From contig JAJKFJ010022777.1 in NCBI GenBank assembly GCA_027382625.1, positions 1-64,000 on the forward strand: a DNA stretch of 64,000 nt, given 5' to 3'. Positions 10,624 to 22,800 of the stretch are shown here, in pieces. Numbering within the stretch: the stretch's first letter is position 1; every line of letters begins with the position of its first letter. The notes beneath the pieces were generated by a model, which saw only the letters and a program-made list of their open reading frames with translations, ran no database searches and was not told the DNA's origin. Position numbers and translations under genes: made by a program. This stretch comes from Tetmemena sp. SeJ-2015 (Eukaryota; Ciliophora; Spirotrichea; Sporadotrichida; Oxytrichidae).

Positions 10624-11998
10624 TCAAAATTTTTTCATCCCCATTTTAGCCTCAGCTAAAGCATTCGAAGCCTTTTAGGCTTGACTTTTAAGTTTTCTGG
10701 CAGCATTTAAATCTTAATTGCTCTTCTAGCTTTGTTGATTACTCTCCATAAGTTAGCTAAAGATAGTCCCATCAACTTATTTGCTTGAGCTCATATTCTA
10801 ATTATCGCTTTTCTTCTCCGGATATCGATTAATCTTTAGCCTTAAACTCGAAACTTTCTCCTGTGAGTGAATCTTCATCCTCTGGATTGTTAGATTATTT
10901 TTTCTTGCTTGAGTAGCTTGACTTCTACATGTTATGGATTTATTTCTTGGTTTTTAGGTACTCTTTCATTCTCCTCTCTTTCTACCTCTTCTCCTCTTTG
11001 ATTCTTTCGAGAACCTATTGCACACTTTAGTTCTAGTATTGAATTTCAAAAAGAGTATCAATAACTTCCTTCATTTTTAGCACCTCTTTCCTAATTTTCT
11101 TGGATCGTCTCGCCATAAACACGATATCATCTGCTACTGAATCTCCGAGTCTTTGACCTAAAGTATCCTCCCTTCCGAGTAGAGCATAAGGGCCATCAAA
11201 TTAGTTATTCTGATTTGGCATTATAGGCCCTGCTTAAAAGCCTAATAAACTGGGTGAGAAAAATGTCCTTCTTATCTCTAAGTTCTACTGCCTTTTTGCT
11301 TTCCTGAGAGTCTCATCTATATCCGATCCAGCATCCTCATAGATATCGTTCTCAAAGTCTAAAAGCGGATTTTTAAGTGGATCTGCTAGCGATTGCTTAT
11401 AGTTGAACTAGGCAAGTTATTGGATCGGGGGCTATTCATAGAGAATAACAGACTACTCCCTCAACTTTTACTTTACTTGCTATGGTTAATCATCTTAGCA
11501 GATCACTGAAAACTAAGAAGCTGCATCATCTACTCCGCAATAAATGCCTCCCTCACTTCCATTAGTTTGAGGAGCGAAGATTGGTTTTTAGTTTAGAATA
11601 GCTACTTTACCCTCCTACTCATTTGTCTTTCCGAATCCCTTCGCCAAGGAAAGGAATGCCATTTCATCTTTGATGAAATATGGGTTGTAGATCATATCTT
11701 TATGCTCAGGATGCTAGTTTCGATCTTAGTTAGATATAAATGACCAGCAGGGAATACAAACAGAGAGCCTGTTTTGCTTGTCATCCTAATTGTCTGCCAA
11801 CCTAGAAAGGAACAGCTAGTATTCAAGAGAGCTCTTTTCTACCCATATCAGAGGACGATCAACTGCCTAGATAATGTTATTTGCAAAAGCATGAGGATTA
11901 TCTAGCTAGAGTTGCAGCTGCTGATTTTATTGCTAGGGCTATGTCCCTTGCTAGTGCTGATATTTTAAGTTATTCATAAGAGTAAAAACCAAACTCAT
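10624..11998 (-). CDS. Gln-rich hypothetical protein, paralog of the gene at 8428
   Basis: ATG 11998 (MSLVFTLMNNLKYQHQQG) to TGA 10624-10626, about 440 aa. It is nearly continuous in one frame, with only one frame change near 10735-10780. The N-terminal block RPLIWVEKSSLEYQLFLSRL and the C-terminal block GPYALLGREDTLGQRLGDS, VADDIVFMARRSKK, MKEVIDTLFEIQYQNQ match the 8428 gene. The C-terminus continues as a basic coiled coil (KEEKRQKERRMKEYLKTKK) and ends KMGMKKF. It is rich in Gln encoded by TAA/TAG. No function is assigned. The conserved WV-x3-S-x-EYQLF-x2-RL signature may define a ciliate family. Confidence 0.6.
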
Positions 11999-12104
11999 AA
12001 TTTGCTCGCTCAAACAAGCGCGCAGAAGTTGAATATTCACAATGGATGAAGAAATTAATTCAGACAAATGTTAATTAGGTTGAGCTTATAAAGCAGAACG
12101 AAGT

Positions 12105-13102
12105 TCATTTAACTCCCCATGTCTGCTCAAAAGCATCGCAAACCATGGAGCAACAAGCTGCAGCACTCAATGAATATCTTGACATACAAATGCAATCATC
12201 AATATAATCTGCCTCCATAGCTGGATTGCCAACGGATACCGCACCTATTACGAAAACTAGTGGCTTCAATCTCTAAGGTCCCTGCATAAGATCTCTTACA
12301 TAGTGATTTACATTCACTAAGCTACCTTTAGTAGAGGTACCGATTTTCTTAACTCCAAGGGGGAAATATACCCATTTTTATTTATAAATGTGAAGTAACT
12401 GGATTCTTGATTACTTTCATAAGGGTAACACTGCTTTGAGTAGATCTAATTTTGTATTTTGTAAGAAGCTGAGCCATCATAGCTGCAAAGCGTTTGAATG
12501 TTCTAGGAACTCTTAACTATGGGTTTACTTCTATCATTAACTAAAATTTATATTTTGAATCAGAACATTCAGGTTAGTTTTGATATAAAGCTAGAGAAGT
12601 CCTGCTTTGTTGAGAGGTGAGTCTAGCAATGCTAGCAAACACTGAAGGAAAAATTATTAAATTGTAACACTAATGGGCGACATCAGGTCTGTAATCTTCA
12701 TAGTTATATTAAAAAATTGAGAGATATCTTAATTGTAAGTTCTTCTTCATTTTGGTAATGAGTTTCTGATGGTCATCACAGTTGATGAGTTCTATTCCTC
12801 TTTTGCTTTTGGTAGTCTCTAGATTGCTATAAGAGAATCAGATCAACTATATGATCTTACGCTTGTTTAAATCATAATGAAAATTAATGATGTTCTAGGA
12901 CAAGAATGAGTCTGGGCATGTCTTGCTTCTCTTGAAATGTCTTTGGGAACTTTGGCTCTATCCTCTGAAGTGATTTAGTTTGAGGATCTTCTTCTTCATC
13001 GGAGGATCGATATGCAGCACTCTCCTCTGAAAGTTGATTGATTTCTTCATCATCATCACTCTCTTCTTAGTTGAATAGCTGATCTCTCTTGTTGGTTTTC
13101 AT
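12105..13102 (-). CDS. EMG1: EMG1/NEP1 rRNA pseudouridine N1-methyltransferase
   Basis: Nep1/Emg1 is a SPOUT-class methyltransferase that methylates a pseudouridine in small-subunit rRNA and is needed for 40S biogenesis in the nucleolus. The start is ATG 13102, after which comes an acidic N-terminal tail ([18 protein letters not shown]). Family signatures in order: [115 protein letters not shown], ending at TGA 12105-12107. None of these lie in one uninterrupted frame. Five inserts must be removed (12364-12891), four of them with clear 4-6 bp pointers. After removal the family core is intact, so this is a functional germline precursor, not a pseudogene. Confidence 0.93.
12364..12389. other. 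IES in EMG1, pointer AAAT
   Basis: AAAT occurs at 12364-12367 and 12386-12389. Removing 22 bp joins ...NPVTSH to F-P-L-G-V-K-K-I-G in frame, as expected for the family. The insert is AT-rich and lacks GT-AG ends. Confidence 0.8.
12533..12562. other. IES in EMG1, pointer ATCA
   Basis: ATCA occurs at 12533-12536 and 12559-12562. Removal of 26 bp joins TNLNVL to IEVNPQLRVP, the conserved order in Nep1. It also removes an in-frame TGA. Confidence 0.85.
12638..12671. other. IES in EMG1, pointer AACACT
   Basis: The 6-bp repeat AACACT lies at 12638-12643 and 12666-12671. Removing 28 bp gives [16 protein letters not shown], the conserved Nep1 motif, across a frame change. Confidence 0.9.
12702..12741. 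other. IES in EMG1, pointer AGTT
   Basis: AGTT at 12702-12705 and 12738-12741. Removing 36 bp joins KMKKN to [10 protein letters not shown], the length seen in the family. Confidence 0.88.
12829..12891. other. IES in EMG1, 2-bp pointer AT
   Basis: The insert between LVLEH and [10 protein letters not shown] is about 61 bp. A 2-bp AT repeat (12829-12830 and 12890-12891) gives E-H-S-N-L-E, matching the family spacing E-H-A-S-L-E. Such a short repeat is weak evidence for the exact boundary. An ATC alternative also keeps frame but shortens the protein by two residues. Confidence 0.55.
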
Positions 13103-13207
13103 TTTATGAGTATGTAGTAGTATGATGATAATAATTATTACTAATAAATTGCACTCCCAATATAATCAATTAATTAATTGCTACTAGCTAAATTTATTCA
13201 CGGCAAA

Positions 13208-15150
13208 ATGGAGATAAAGAAGAGAACTGATGATAACTTGGACTTATCGAGAATTGAAGGAGAGGGGATTTATAAAGTTAACGATGAAACTCTCAGATTC
13301 AAGGACCTGCTCAGATAAGCATCAAACAGCGAGCTTACTATGACTTAAAATGAAAGTCCTGCTAAACTAGATTAAGATAATGAAGATCAAACTGTTCACA
13401 ATAAAACTATGAGCATTAATGATCCACCAAATGTACTTTGTATTTTTACGGGTCTCTCTCAAACTGCCTAAAGTAGTAGTCCCGAAAAGCAGATATAGAG
13501 TGAAGGTTGACCATCCATTCTAACTGAGAGGTCAAGAGTAACGATTAGCACTCACAACAATTCTCACATCAATGATGAAACCATCAACAGTGTCTTAATC
13601 CCTAAAGCTAAGAGCAAGCCTAAGTTTAACTTTTCAGCTCTCTCTGCATAAATTTTCAAAGGTAGCTTTAATAGATGCTCTTATTCTTCTTTTTATAGGG
13701 AAAGCTAAAAGCGATAGAAAGAGTCATAAGTCACAAGAGAGACAATTAGATGATGAAGAAGAGGAGGAAAAGACAGATCAGTTACTTATAAGGCCTAAGG
13801 TGTTAAATCGCTACAACAGCCATAAAGAAGTTATCTTCAAGAGCAAAATAAAGAGATTTGAAGATAGAGACCTGGATGAGATAATCGAAGAGGCATAGAA
13901 GAGCATCCTAGAGCCTGTAATTATATCACTTTCTTATAACGGCTTTAGGAAGAGTTGCATGACTAACTTTAGTAGTAGATGTTTCCAAATCTGAAATTAA
14001 CATTAGATAAGTAACGATCCTCATCTTAATTTCTTAGTTCTTAAGAAGATTTTGGATCCTCAAAGAACCTGAAAAGCATAGGTATGATTCCTCGTAAAAG
14101 ACTATCGAACTCTATTGGGGCACCAATTTTTTAGTCAGCAAATTCCTAACCCTCAATTAAAAACAGCTTAAAAGCCTTGTCAACAATGAAAGTAGCGGAT
14201 AAATTGTACTCGCGCTACATTGAGAAATAGTACTAGGATGATTTGGACAGACAAGCTGAAGAAGCTGGAGGTGGGGAATATGCCTACTACTAGTAAATGA
14301 AAAACGAGGAGGAAGACGAAAACTTTTATATGAAGAAGAGGACATTTTTGGAGAGTGAAACACTCAAAATGCTAGAGTAGAAGTACAAGTACGTGTCAAA
14401 CTTCAAGATAACAGGATAACAAATGGTTATCAGCAATGAGTACCTGCTTAAGATTGGAAATATGGAGGAGGAACTCAAGCGACAGAACTACAAATTATAC
14501 CTCCTCAACTATTAACCTTACTCAGCTTCTTATTTATGAGTTGTTTGATAAAGCAAGAGTGCCTGAGATTCCTTCCACAAGGTTCGACTATCTAAGAGAC
14601 ACAGAGGAAGAGAGTAAGCGGCCTGCAAGAGTGCGAGGGGATTTAGTAAGTATGATGCTTTCAGCGAAGCGTATGCAACCACCAAGTAAAGAACCAAAAG
14701 ACTTCAAACTAATTAAGTCTCTAAAGAAGATGGTGATGCCTGAAAGTAATTCCACTAGCTCTATTTTTAGTAATGTATACTATTTATAAGCAAGCATTTT
14801 GAGAAGGAGAAACAAAAGTTTCAGATTAATTTCTTAAGCAGAGAAGTTGTAAAGAAGGAATTCGACTCCAGACAACTCGATGTGACTTCATTCGGCTTTA
14901 TTTTATAATTTAGTACATAGGCAATAACTAGGGAGTAAGAACTTTGAACGATCTATGGGCCCTTGATCCAAATATGAGTTTACAAACTAGCACGCTGAAG
15001 TAATCTCTTGCAAGTGATAAGATTAAGAAAAAGCTGCAGAGTCTAGATGCAAGCAGCAAGAATTCAATCTTAATTCAAAATCAAATAAAACAAAGAGGAA
15101 ATGCAAGCTTCTCCCAAAAGAGATTGTCTGTAATAAAGACTGCTTTGTGA
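13208..15150 (+). CDS. Hypothetical acidic/coiled-coil protein with introns and IESs
   Basis: ATG 13208 (MEIKKRTDDNLDLSRIEGEG) to TGA 15148-15150. Two good GT-AG introns are present: about 13662-13698, before GKAKSDRKSHKSQE, and about 13918-13949, joining SILEP to EELHDQLQQQMFPNL. Three IESs are fixed: TAT at 14510/14535, TTTA at 14766/14783 and GGC at 14894/14920. An unresolved junction lies near 13435-13510, where a TGA interrupts the frame. Ordered blocks are KVADKLYSRYIEKQYQDD, MEEELKRQNYKLYLLNYELF and PSTRFDYLRDTEEESKRPA. The C-terminus is Ser- and Lys-rich. No family recognised. The gene shows that introns and IESs coexist and are distinguishable. Confidence 0.6.
14510..14537. other. 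IES, pointer TAT
   Basis: TAT at 14510-14512 and 14535-14537. Removal of 25 bp joins LYLLNY to ELFDKARVPEI and removes a TGA-containing stretch. Confidence 0.7.
14766..14786. other. Very short IES (17 bp), pointer TTTA
   Basis: TTTA at 14766-14769 and 14783-14786. Removing 17 bp joins STSSIF to ISKHFEKEKQKF in frame. The core between the repeats is only 13 bp, too short for a normal intron. Confidence 0.65.
14894..14922. other. IES, pointer GGC
   Basis: GGC at 14894-14896 and 14920-14922. Removing 26 bp joins LDVTSFG to NNQGVRTLNDLW. The insert itself is AT-rich. Confidence 0.7.
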
Positions 15151-15345
15151 TAATAATCTAAATTAATCTTCCATCCATTTAATTTTTCTCAGTGACCACT
15201 TTGAACAAATATCAAATCCAAATCTTAATAGATCTTGCGATTAGGACAAAGAATATTTTAAAAAATAATTGAGAATTCTCTCTTAAATGTAATGCATATT
15301 ATAACTCTTTATTTAATAGTTAGTATAGACTTGATTTATTCTTAC

Positions 15346-18300
15346 TCACACATAGCTTTTATTAAGGATTTGATTTTTGACTGTTTATTTGTACAAAAGC
15401 GCTTTTATCTCTTCTCTCCTTCGGGAGCTCTTGCTTTCATGATTGATTTTAAGAAAGTCTAGAGTGTTCCTGCCCCTTAGGTCTTTTATATTAATATTTG
15501 CTCCAAATTATAGGAGCATTCTTGCCTTGTCTACGTTTCCGTATAGGCATGCTTTTTGCAGCAGAGTCATACCTCTCCTCTACCCAAATAAAGATTATTA
15601 AATTGTGGGTCATCAAACTAAAACTGCACATCGGGATCAGCTCCAAGTCGCAACAAAAGACTCATCTTTTTGGTGTCCATTAAATCAGAAGCTCTCTGTA
15701 GAGATGTGTAACCGTTCTAATCTAGTTCATCTATGTTGAGACCTCCTTTCTTAACTAGAAACTCCAAGAATTTGATATGGTGCTGTCCAAACATTTCAAA
15801 ACAGTGAGTGAAGGAGAGTTACTCCACTGAGGCTCCGAAACGAGTATACAACTCTGCTAGATCTGTCGAGGGACAGCACATTAGCAAAGGCAAAGTCTCG
15901 CTTCCTCTTCCTAAAATTGGCTCGTTTATGTATTTGAAGATCATTGCAGGATTAAACTTCTTAGATTCTACAATCCTGATAAACAGCTCTGGGTTTTGAA
16001 TATTAGCTATTCTGTGAAATATGTTCTATCCATCAGGGTTAATGTAGTGAAAATCTATGCCAATAAATAATCAAAAAATTATAATCATAATTAATCTATC
16101 GGATCTAATTTTGGCCATTAAAGAATAGTTTGAAGTGCTACGGGGTTGTTTTAATCCACTATTATTTAAACTAGAGATGGCTGATTAGGCTGTCTCCAAT
16201 TTACATCCCCACCCTTTGAAGCTAAAGTCTAAGCTATGAGGAATTTCCTTTACTTGACAGCCTCAATAATAGGATTGGCTTTGCAGCAATATACGATTTT
16301 TGCATTCCCTTTCAAATATAGTGCTTAAACTATTTGAAGTTGCATATCTTCATACTACTCATCAATCTATTCAAGATTTTTTGGTGTTTTAGAGCAAATT
16401 TTGCACAAGGCTGTAAGATTCTCACTGTTCAGATTATTTACGTTGCACCCGTACTCTATCAGCTTTTCTATTGATTGCTTATCTTTGAGGGCATGAAAAA
16501 TGGGGAAAGGTCACCTTGGTGAGAACTATCCAACATGAAGATTAGGGTCCCCTCTGTTATTTAGCAACACTTCTAAGCATTTTAGATGGTTTATTTCTTG
16601 GTGTTTCTCGTAATATTCTCCAATAGTCGATTCCATTTAATTCCTCATTAATAAGTTTTAACCTTAGTTTAGGATTCAAGCATATCAAGAGAGGAGGAAA
16701 GTAAGGCTCAATCTATATTTAAGTAAATATGCTATCAATCAAGTCTTAAAAGAGTCACTTACATTTAACTCCAAACTTTCTTCCTAATGCCCATTTGGAT
16801 TAGAACCCTTCTACAAAAGCAATTCCACTAGCTTGTACAATCCAAGAGCACAGGCTAACTGTAATGGGGTCCTCCTCTTTACTATATTTTCAATCTTGCT
16901 GACTTTTATCTCACTGTCATTTTTTATTCTCTTCTTTTAATCTCTATGCCTTGTTCGATGTTTATATCCACCATTTCTTCAATTAATATAGAAAGAGTGT
17001 CAACAGATCCGGTTGCAACTGCCATGTAAAATGGAGAGACAACTCTTGACTCTTTAGCCTGTGTGTATGGAAAGGGCTGGTTAAATAGCAAGTCTCTTTG
17101 CTCTCTAATAATCTTAGTCTCTTCTGTAAGTTTGAACAGCTTTCTTATTTCTATCTTGTCAGCTGTAATTAAGTACCCCCATAGCATTTCTAAATAACTT
17201 GATTACTCACTTTTTCAAACATAGAGATATGCTTTTTTAATTATCTTAATCTTAGATAAAGATTCTTACACTTGAAGTCAATTTAGGAAGTCACTTTTTA
17301 CTTGACTGGAGAGGAAGTCTTTGAAAATGCTAACTATTTCTCCTTTTAAATTTCTTCAAATTTAGGCAGTTTCTTAGGTAATGTTTACTCTTCAACTTTA
17401 TAATGGCCATGAGCATCTATCAAGGTTGGCCTGGAAGAACTGGTGCTTCCACTTTGGAACACTATTTACATGCCAGCACCTCCTGGGATAAATAATAACA
17501 TTTCATAAAATATGATTGATCTCTTCTTATAAGAGGAGCCTTCTATCTCTTGCTTTATAGCTAGCCGTTAGATTAGTCGCTAAGGTCGGCTGTCGAAGAT
17601 GGGAGTATCGTCGAACTGATAAACTCCAAACTTTTTGAGTTTTTAAGCTCCTCCATCCATTTATGATCCTAAAACACAGAAAAATGAAGAAATGTCTTAA
17701 TAAAGAATAATTATTATAAAGTTACCATATAGAATTGCGTATTAATTTCTCTCATTCTTTTGCTCGTTAGGCTAACTTTCAGGTTTAATTGGTGTTACAG
17801 TCTGCTTTTGAGTAAAAGGGTGCTCATAAACCACAGTCGACTTATGCAAAAGGGGAGATTCTGAAATTATTTTATCGCTAAACTTTTCATAATAATTTAA
17901 TATTTAATTTGTTTAAATTCATGATTATTGTCTGGATTTTAAGAGAAAGAATGAGTTTGGTGAATCACAGATTCCTCTTAAAAATTATTTTATAAGTTCT
18001 AGCTTTTTTGTGATTCAGATTCGAAATAATTTTCTGGAGGAAGTTTGAACTCAAAAGATTCCTTCTTGCTAAATTTAGGCTGATCTAACTGAGAATCTAT
18101 CTCAGAGTTATTTTCAAAATTAAGAGAAACTGCAATGAATTAAAGCAAGCAATTATTTGCAATAATGACTACTTTATAGACATTGCTTTCCCCTTGACGT
18201 TTAAGGGGGTAGTTATTGTACTCTTGATTTGTCTAAGCTTTCCTGAGGATATGAACTTCTATCCTCTGAGGTTCTTTCTTTTCCTCTTATCTCGGAGGTA

Positions 18301-19616
18301 AGATTTCAGGCTCAAACTTTGGAGGACTTTATGCTAAATTCATGTTTGCTTGAGAATCCCCGTCTATGCTACTGCTTTAAATCAATTATAGCCGCAGCGA
18401 TGGCTAATTACTGTCTAATTAAAGACATAGGTAATTAGACTTTGAATCAATTAAAAATATTGTATACCACCAGTTTCTTTGTCTCTATTGAAAAGTTTTT
18501 TCTTATTGATTGATTGTTGAGATTACTCAAGTGCCTCATCTTCTTCTTTGATTAAAGTGAAGTTCCTTTTAAGATTCTAGTTTGCTGCTTATGCTTAATG
18601 ATTCGGCTGAGGCAAAGTAAGAAAACTGTCAACGCTTTCGTTCAAGCTAGTGGGAGTTAGATTTTTGGATGCAAGCAGAGGACTGTTTGTTTTATTCAAT
18701 GGAAGCGTGGGAGGTGAAGAAGAGTCTTAGGAACTCTCTGCTGGCTGATCAGGTGGTAGAGATACAGATGATACAGTTTTGAAACTGTTCTGCATCTAAC
18801 CAAGATCCTAGGGTGTGATTGCGAACGAGCTTTATTTCAGTGTTTAATACGAAAATTATTAATTTGTTCCCTCTATAGTTTGAGGGTTAAACCCTTATTC
18901 AGGCTTGAGAGTTTTTTCAGCCTATTCTTACTCCTCTTCTTCCTCTTCGTCGTACTCATCATCATAATCCTCGTCATCTGCCGTTGCTGGAAGAGGCTTT
19001 GATTAAGCTGGCAGCCCAGAATCCTCTTGAAATAACTGCTCAGGGCTGCGCTAAGTATTTATGGTTTTAATTGCCAGAGGATCAAATTTGGAGGGAGACT
19101 ATTTGGTTTCATCAAACGCATTTGGTTGTTGCTCTTAATCCTCTTGCTCAAACTTAGGAATAGAAATAAGTATCACAAATAGAGAATGATTTAAGTTGCC
19201 TCATTCATAAGGTGTGAGGAGATAGCAGATACTTTAGTGAGCTCATCAAAATTGAGGTAGTCGATTATTTAGTGCCAGAATGGGAATTTAGCTGCAGATG
19301 GTTTTGAATCCTTCCCTTCTCTGGGAGCTCTTAGTGATTTGGCTCAATTTTCATCTCTAAAAATTAACTTACACCACCACCTCCATCATCTCAAATATAT
19401 CAATTTGTATTTTCCTGTTAACTTACTTTAACTATTGAAGCTACTTCTGAGAGAGATCTTTTGTCCTCTCTGGATGGATTTGAAACTGGTTTTAGTTCAT
19501 TGGGGTTTGAGAGGTGAGTCCTCGATTGAAGGGCGAGGAGAGTGCAGTTTAAGTATTTCTAAACTCAGCTGGTACTCCTTATTCGTTGAGGTTTATTGGT
19601 GGAGGTTATCTGCCAT
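15346..19616 (-). CDS. F-box-like, low-complexity and ankyrin-repeat protein
   Basis: One long minus-strand gene ending at TGA 15346-15348. The proposed start is ATG 19616 (MADNLHQQTSTNKEYQLSLE). Near 19250-19340 an F-box-like helical stretch occurs: FPFWHQIIDYLNFDELTKVS. A long acidic/Pro/Ser region follows (about 17200-19200, with a run of Asp/Glu near 18940). The C-terminal third has ankyrin-type repeats, for example FYMAVATGSVDTLSILIEEM near 17000, LQLACALGLYKLVELLL near 16850 and MTLLQKACLYGNVDKARMLL near 15520-15580. F-box proteins recruit substrates to SCF ubiquitin ligases and ankyrin repeats bind partners, so a substrate-adaptor role is inferred. IESs at 17187 and 17886 are fixed. 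A GTAAGT intron precedes the F-box. One or more further junctions are unresolved. Confidence 0.6.
17187..17216. other. IES in ankyrin gene, pointer TTTC
   Basis: TTTC at 17187-17190 and 17213-17216. Removing 26 bp joins KKHISMFE to MLWGYLITADKIEI in frame on the minus strand. Confidence 0.75.
17886..17922. other. IES in ankyrin gene, pointer TTCAT
   Basis: TTCAT at 17886-17890 and 17918-17922. Removing 32 bp joins NPDNNHE to KFSDKIISESPLL in frame on the minus strand. Confidence 0.75.
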
Positions 19617-19882
19617 CTGCTATATTTGTGCTCTTTGAATTGTCGCAACCCATTTACAAGATTATAATGTAAATTCACTTTCACCTACTTTTCTCATCTA
19701 TATATGCAATCAATAAATACTCATTCTTTATAAGAAGGATTTGAGTTATCAGTAAAAAAGCCATTTGCTGATCAAATCTTGAATTTATGTTATTGGTATT
19801 TTTATAAATCTAGAGTTGATTATCGAAGTGAGTGATTAAATAATTATCGAATTTTATTGCAATTGGCCATCATAGTAAAAAT

Positions 19883-22800
19883 ATGTAAAACTAAGTTCGC
19901 CCACCAACTCAAACGACTCTCTTGCTCCAAGATTACTAATAAGTAAGCGATTCTTAAGTCCTAAAATCTGTTAGAAAAAGCAGATGGCTCTTTTATTAAA
20001 TAATTGTATTTGAAGAGTGTAATATGTGCTCTTTATAATTAGAAGAGGAAGCAGAAGTACGAAATGCGTCCAGTCTTTAAAGAGCTAGATTTAGGTACAA
20101 TATTTATTGCTTTTTCTCATCGTTATAAAGAGAGGAACGGAAAAATTGTATTTACTAATTTGGTTTAAATTGATGTGGACATATTTTTGAGAATAGCAAG
20201 TGACCACGACATTTAACTAAGTTAAGAGGATCAGAAGTATCTTAAGCAAAAGATTGCCTCAGCATAGAAAGTTCAATATGAAGACGTTATCAAAGACCTC
20301 GTTCTTCTTGTATAAATGGCTGCTTCTTAGTAAAAATAAAAGAGCGAATAAGAAGGTAATGAGAATGCGAACTCCAAATAAATGGGATTATAATCTCATC
20401 AAAAGGAACAACAAGCGAAATAGGAAAATAACTCTGAGTTGTAAGTTTAAACATTAAAGCTCTTAATTTGGCAAAAAGATATTCATTCTAAATCTGAGCA
20501 GTAGGTGGATTCTGAGGTCTAATAACAGACAAGCAGTGGAGCAAATAAAGAACACGGACGCAGCCAATGCTTATTCTCAACTGTTTAGAGTCAAGAACTA
20601 CCGTTAAGCTAGCAGTCATCTCATTATGAGCTTGTTGGGAACTGATAAAGGAAAGAGTAACTCTCTAACTAAGATTGGCAATAAAACAGCCGCAAACTTT
20701 AATTCCTAAAATTTAGCTCGTTAGAGAGTAAGTCAAGGTCTCTACTTGCAGCTTCTCCCATTCCAGAAGAAGGAAGAAGATCTCCTCTGCACGAGTACAT
20801 CAAAATTGAAAAGTAGAGTGGTGGAAACTAGAAAACTGATAGAAAGTCAAGAAATCAAAATTTACCCTGAGGGAAGTGTTACTTATTATATGTAAGCAGC
20901 ACAAGAGCATCAAATGAAGATCCAAATGCAGCGGCGACTAAAAATATCATTGCCACATATAGCAATGAATTGAAAGAAGGTCATTACCAAGATCACTGGA
21001 GACAGCAAAGTAAGAGTTGTGAGCAAAATATAAGACTGGGATAAACAGATGAGTGCCATTTCAAAGAAGATTAACATTCTCAAGAACGTGCAAAACAAGA
21101 TTTTTATAAAAAATGCACAAGGATCCGAAAAGGTTTAGGCCAAGAAAGATAAAATGTAAAGTTTAAACTTCAATAATTGGTTATTTTAGCCGAAGGTATA
21201 TGAAGGAAAATGACGTAGACATCATGCACCTTAATCTTACTTATTTATCCACTATAGATTACTTTAAAATGGATTTGTGTGAATGCAATTGAGAGTGCTT
21301 TTCTAGATTGCGATGAGGAGAGAGAAGGCCAATGCACTAAGAAAGAATTGCTAGAAAAGATTGCAGAGAATAATTTAAACTTCCCTGCGGATTTTCTCTT
21401 CAACGTAATTGAAGATATGCAAGAGTAGCCAGAGGATCAAACAGAGAATGCGATTCTAAAATATGATAATTTGAAAAATATCATTGAGATCTATAACAAC
21501 TGTCCCATTTTCCTTAAGTAAGATAAATAGTCATATTGAATGAATCTAACTTTAACTTTAGGGGAGACTCAAATAACTCTGAGAGCTTTAAGACTGCTAT
21601 GGACAAGAACAGAGAGATATCTGCGGATGACTATTCACGAATAGATAAACTTTTCAGATATGTTCACATGCGTATCGAGGAAAAGTTTAAAGACTTCCGA
21701 CATGCCTTTCGCTCTTTCGATAAAAACTTTGATGGAGGACTAAACTTTAAGGAATTTATCACTGGAATGGAAGGCATCGGAGTCAAACTTAAGATTCAAG
21801 ACTATAGACTGCTCTTTGACGCCCTAGATTATGACAAAGAAGGGGAAATAGGGTTCTTCAAGTTCTGTTTGCTAAACACTGATAGGAAAAAGGACCTTCT
21901 TAAATTGGTAAGCAATTAATTCTCTAAAGTGATTTATACAGAAACTTGAGCATGATGAAAAGGAGAGACAAAAAGCCTAGCATAGAGCACTTAGTGGAAA
22001 ACCACCTAAACCTGGAAGTGGGGGAATTTCAGCACTCTCAGTTTCTGGAGTTTCACAGTCTGATAAATCCAACAAGGCTCATCCTCTTTTTGGAGAAGGT
22101 CCACTCCCTAAAAATAAGGATATGGTTGCTTTCACAAAAGACATCTAGGACGTTACTCCGGTCCAAGAGTATTTGTAAAAAAGGTATCGAAGGCTCTCAG
22201 CAAAATCAGGAGCGAATTCTATTGCTGGATCGACCACCTAAGCAAGTGACTCTAAAGCTTTCGGAATAACTTACAAGAGAGACCATAACATAGTGGCTCT
22301 ACTGACCAACTCATACTCAGAAAACTCTTCCACTGTTAATATAGAGGAACTGAGGAGCTAAGCTTCTAGAAAGGTACTTCAAAATAAAAATACCAACGCC
22401 TAGGTGAAGAGAAATGAAGCAATAAAGAGCAAGTTTCATCTTACTATTCCTCCCCTTTAGAATTTAATGACAATTTGTGTTTTGTATAATGGTGGATCAT
22501 TGACTCCTACAAATAATCGCAGGCAATAACTTAACTAAGCAAGGCTGATGTCTACATCATTCAATGGTGGCACTCCTATGGCAGCAAGTTAAAGACTAGG
22601 AGCTTTAATCCCTTCAGGAAGTTAGAGTGTAATGAATCAGTCTATGGGATTTGGAGGGTCTTAAAACAAGACTAATAAAAAGGCTAAGTAGTTCTTACTG
22701 TTGGGTCTGAGTGGAGGATCCCCTGCTGATTAGAACAGATAAACATCTGTCTAGGAATTGAAATCTCTCAAAGATATCAAGTCAGAATACAAAAATCTGA

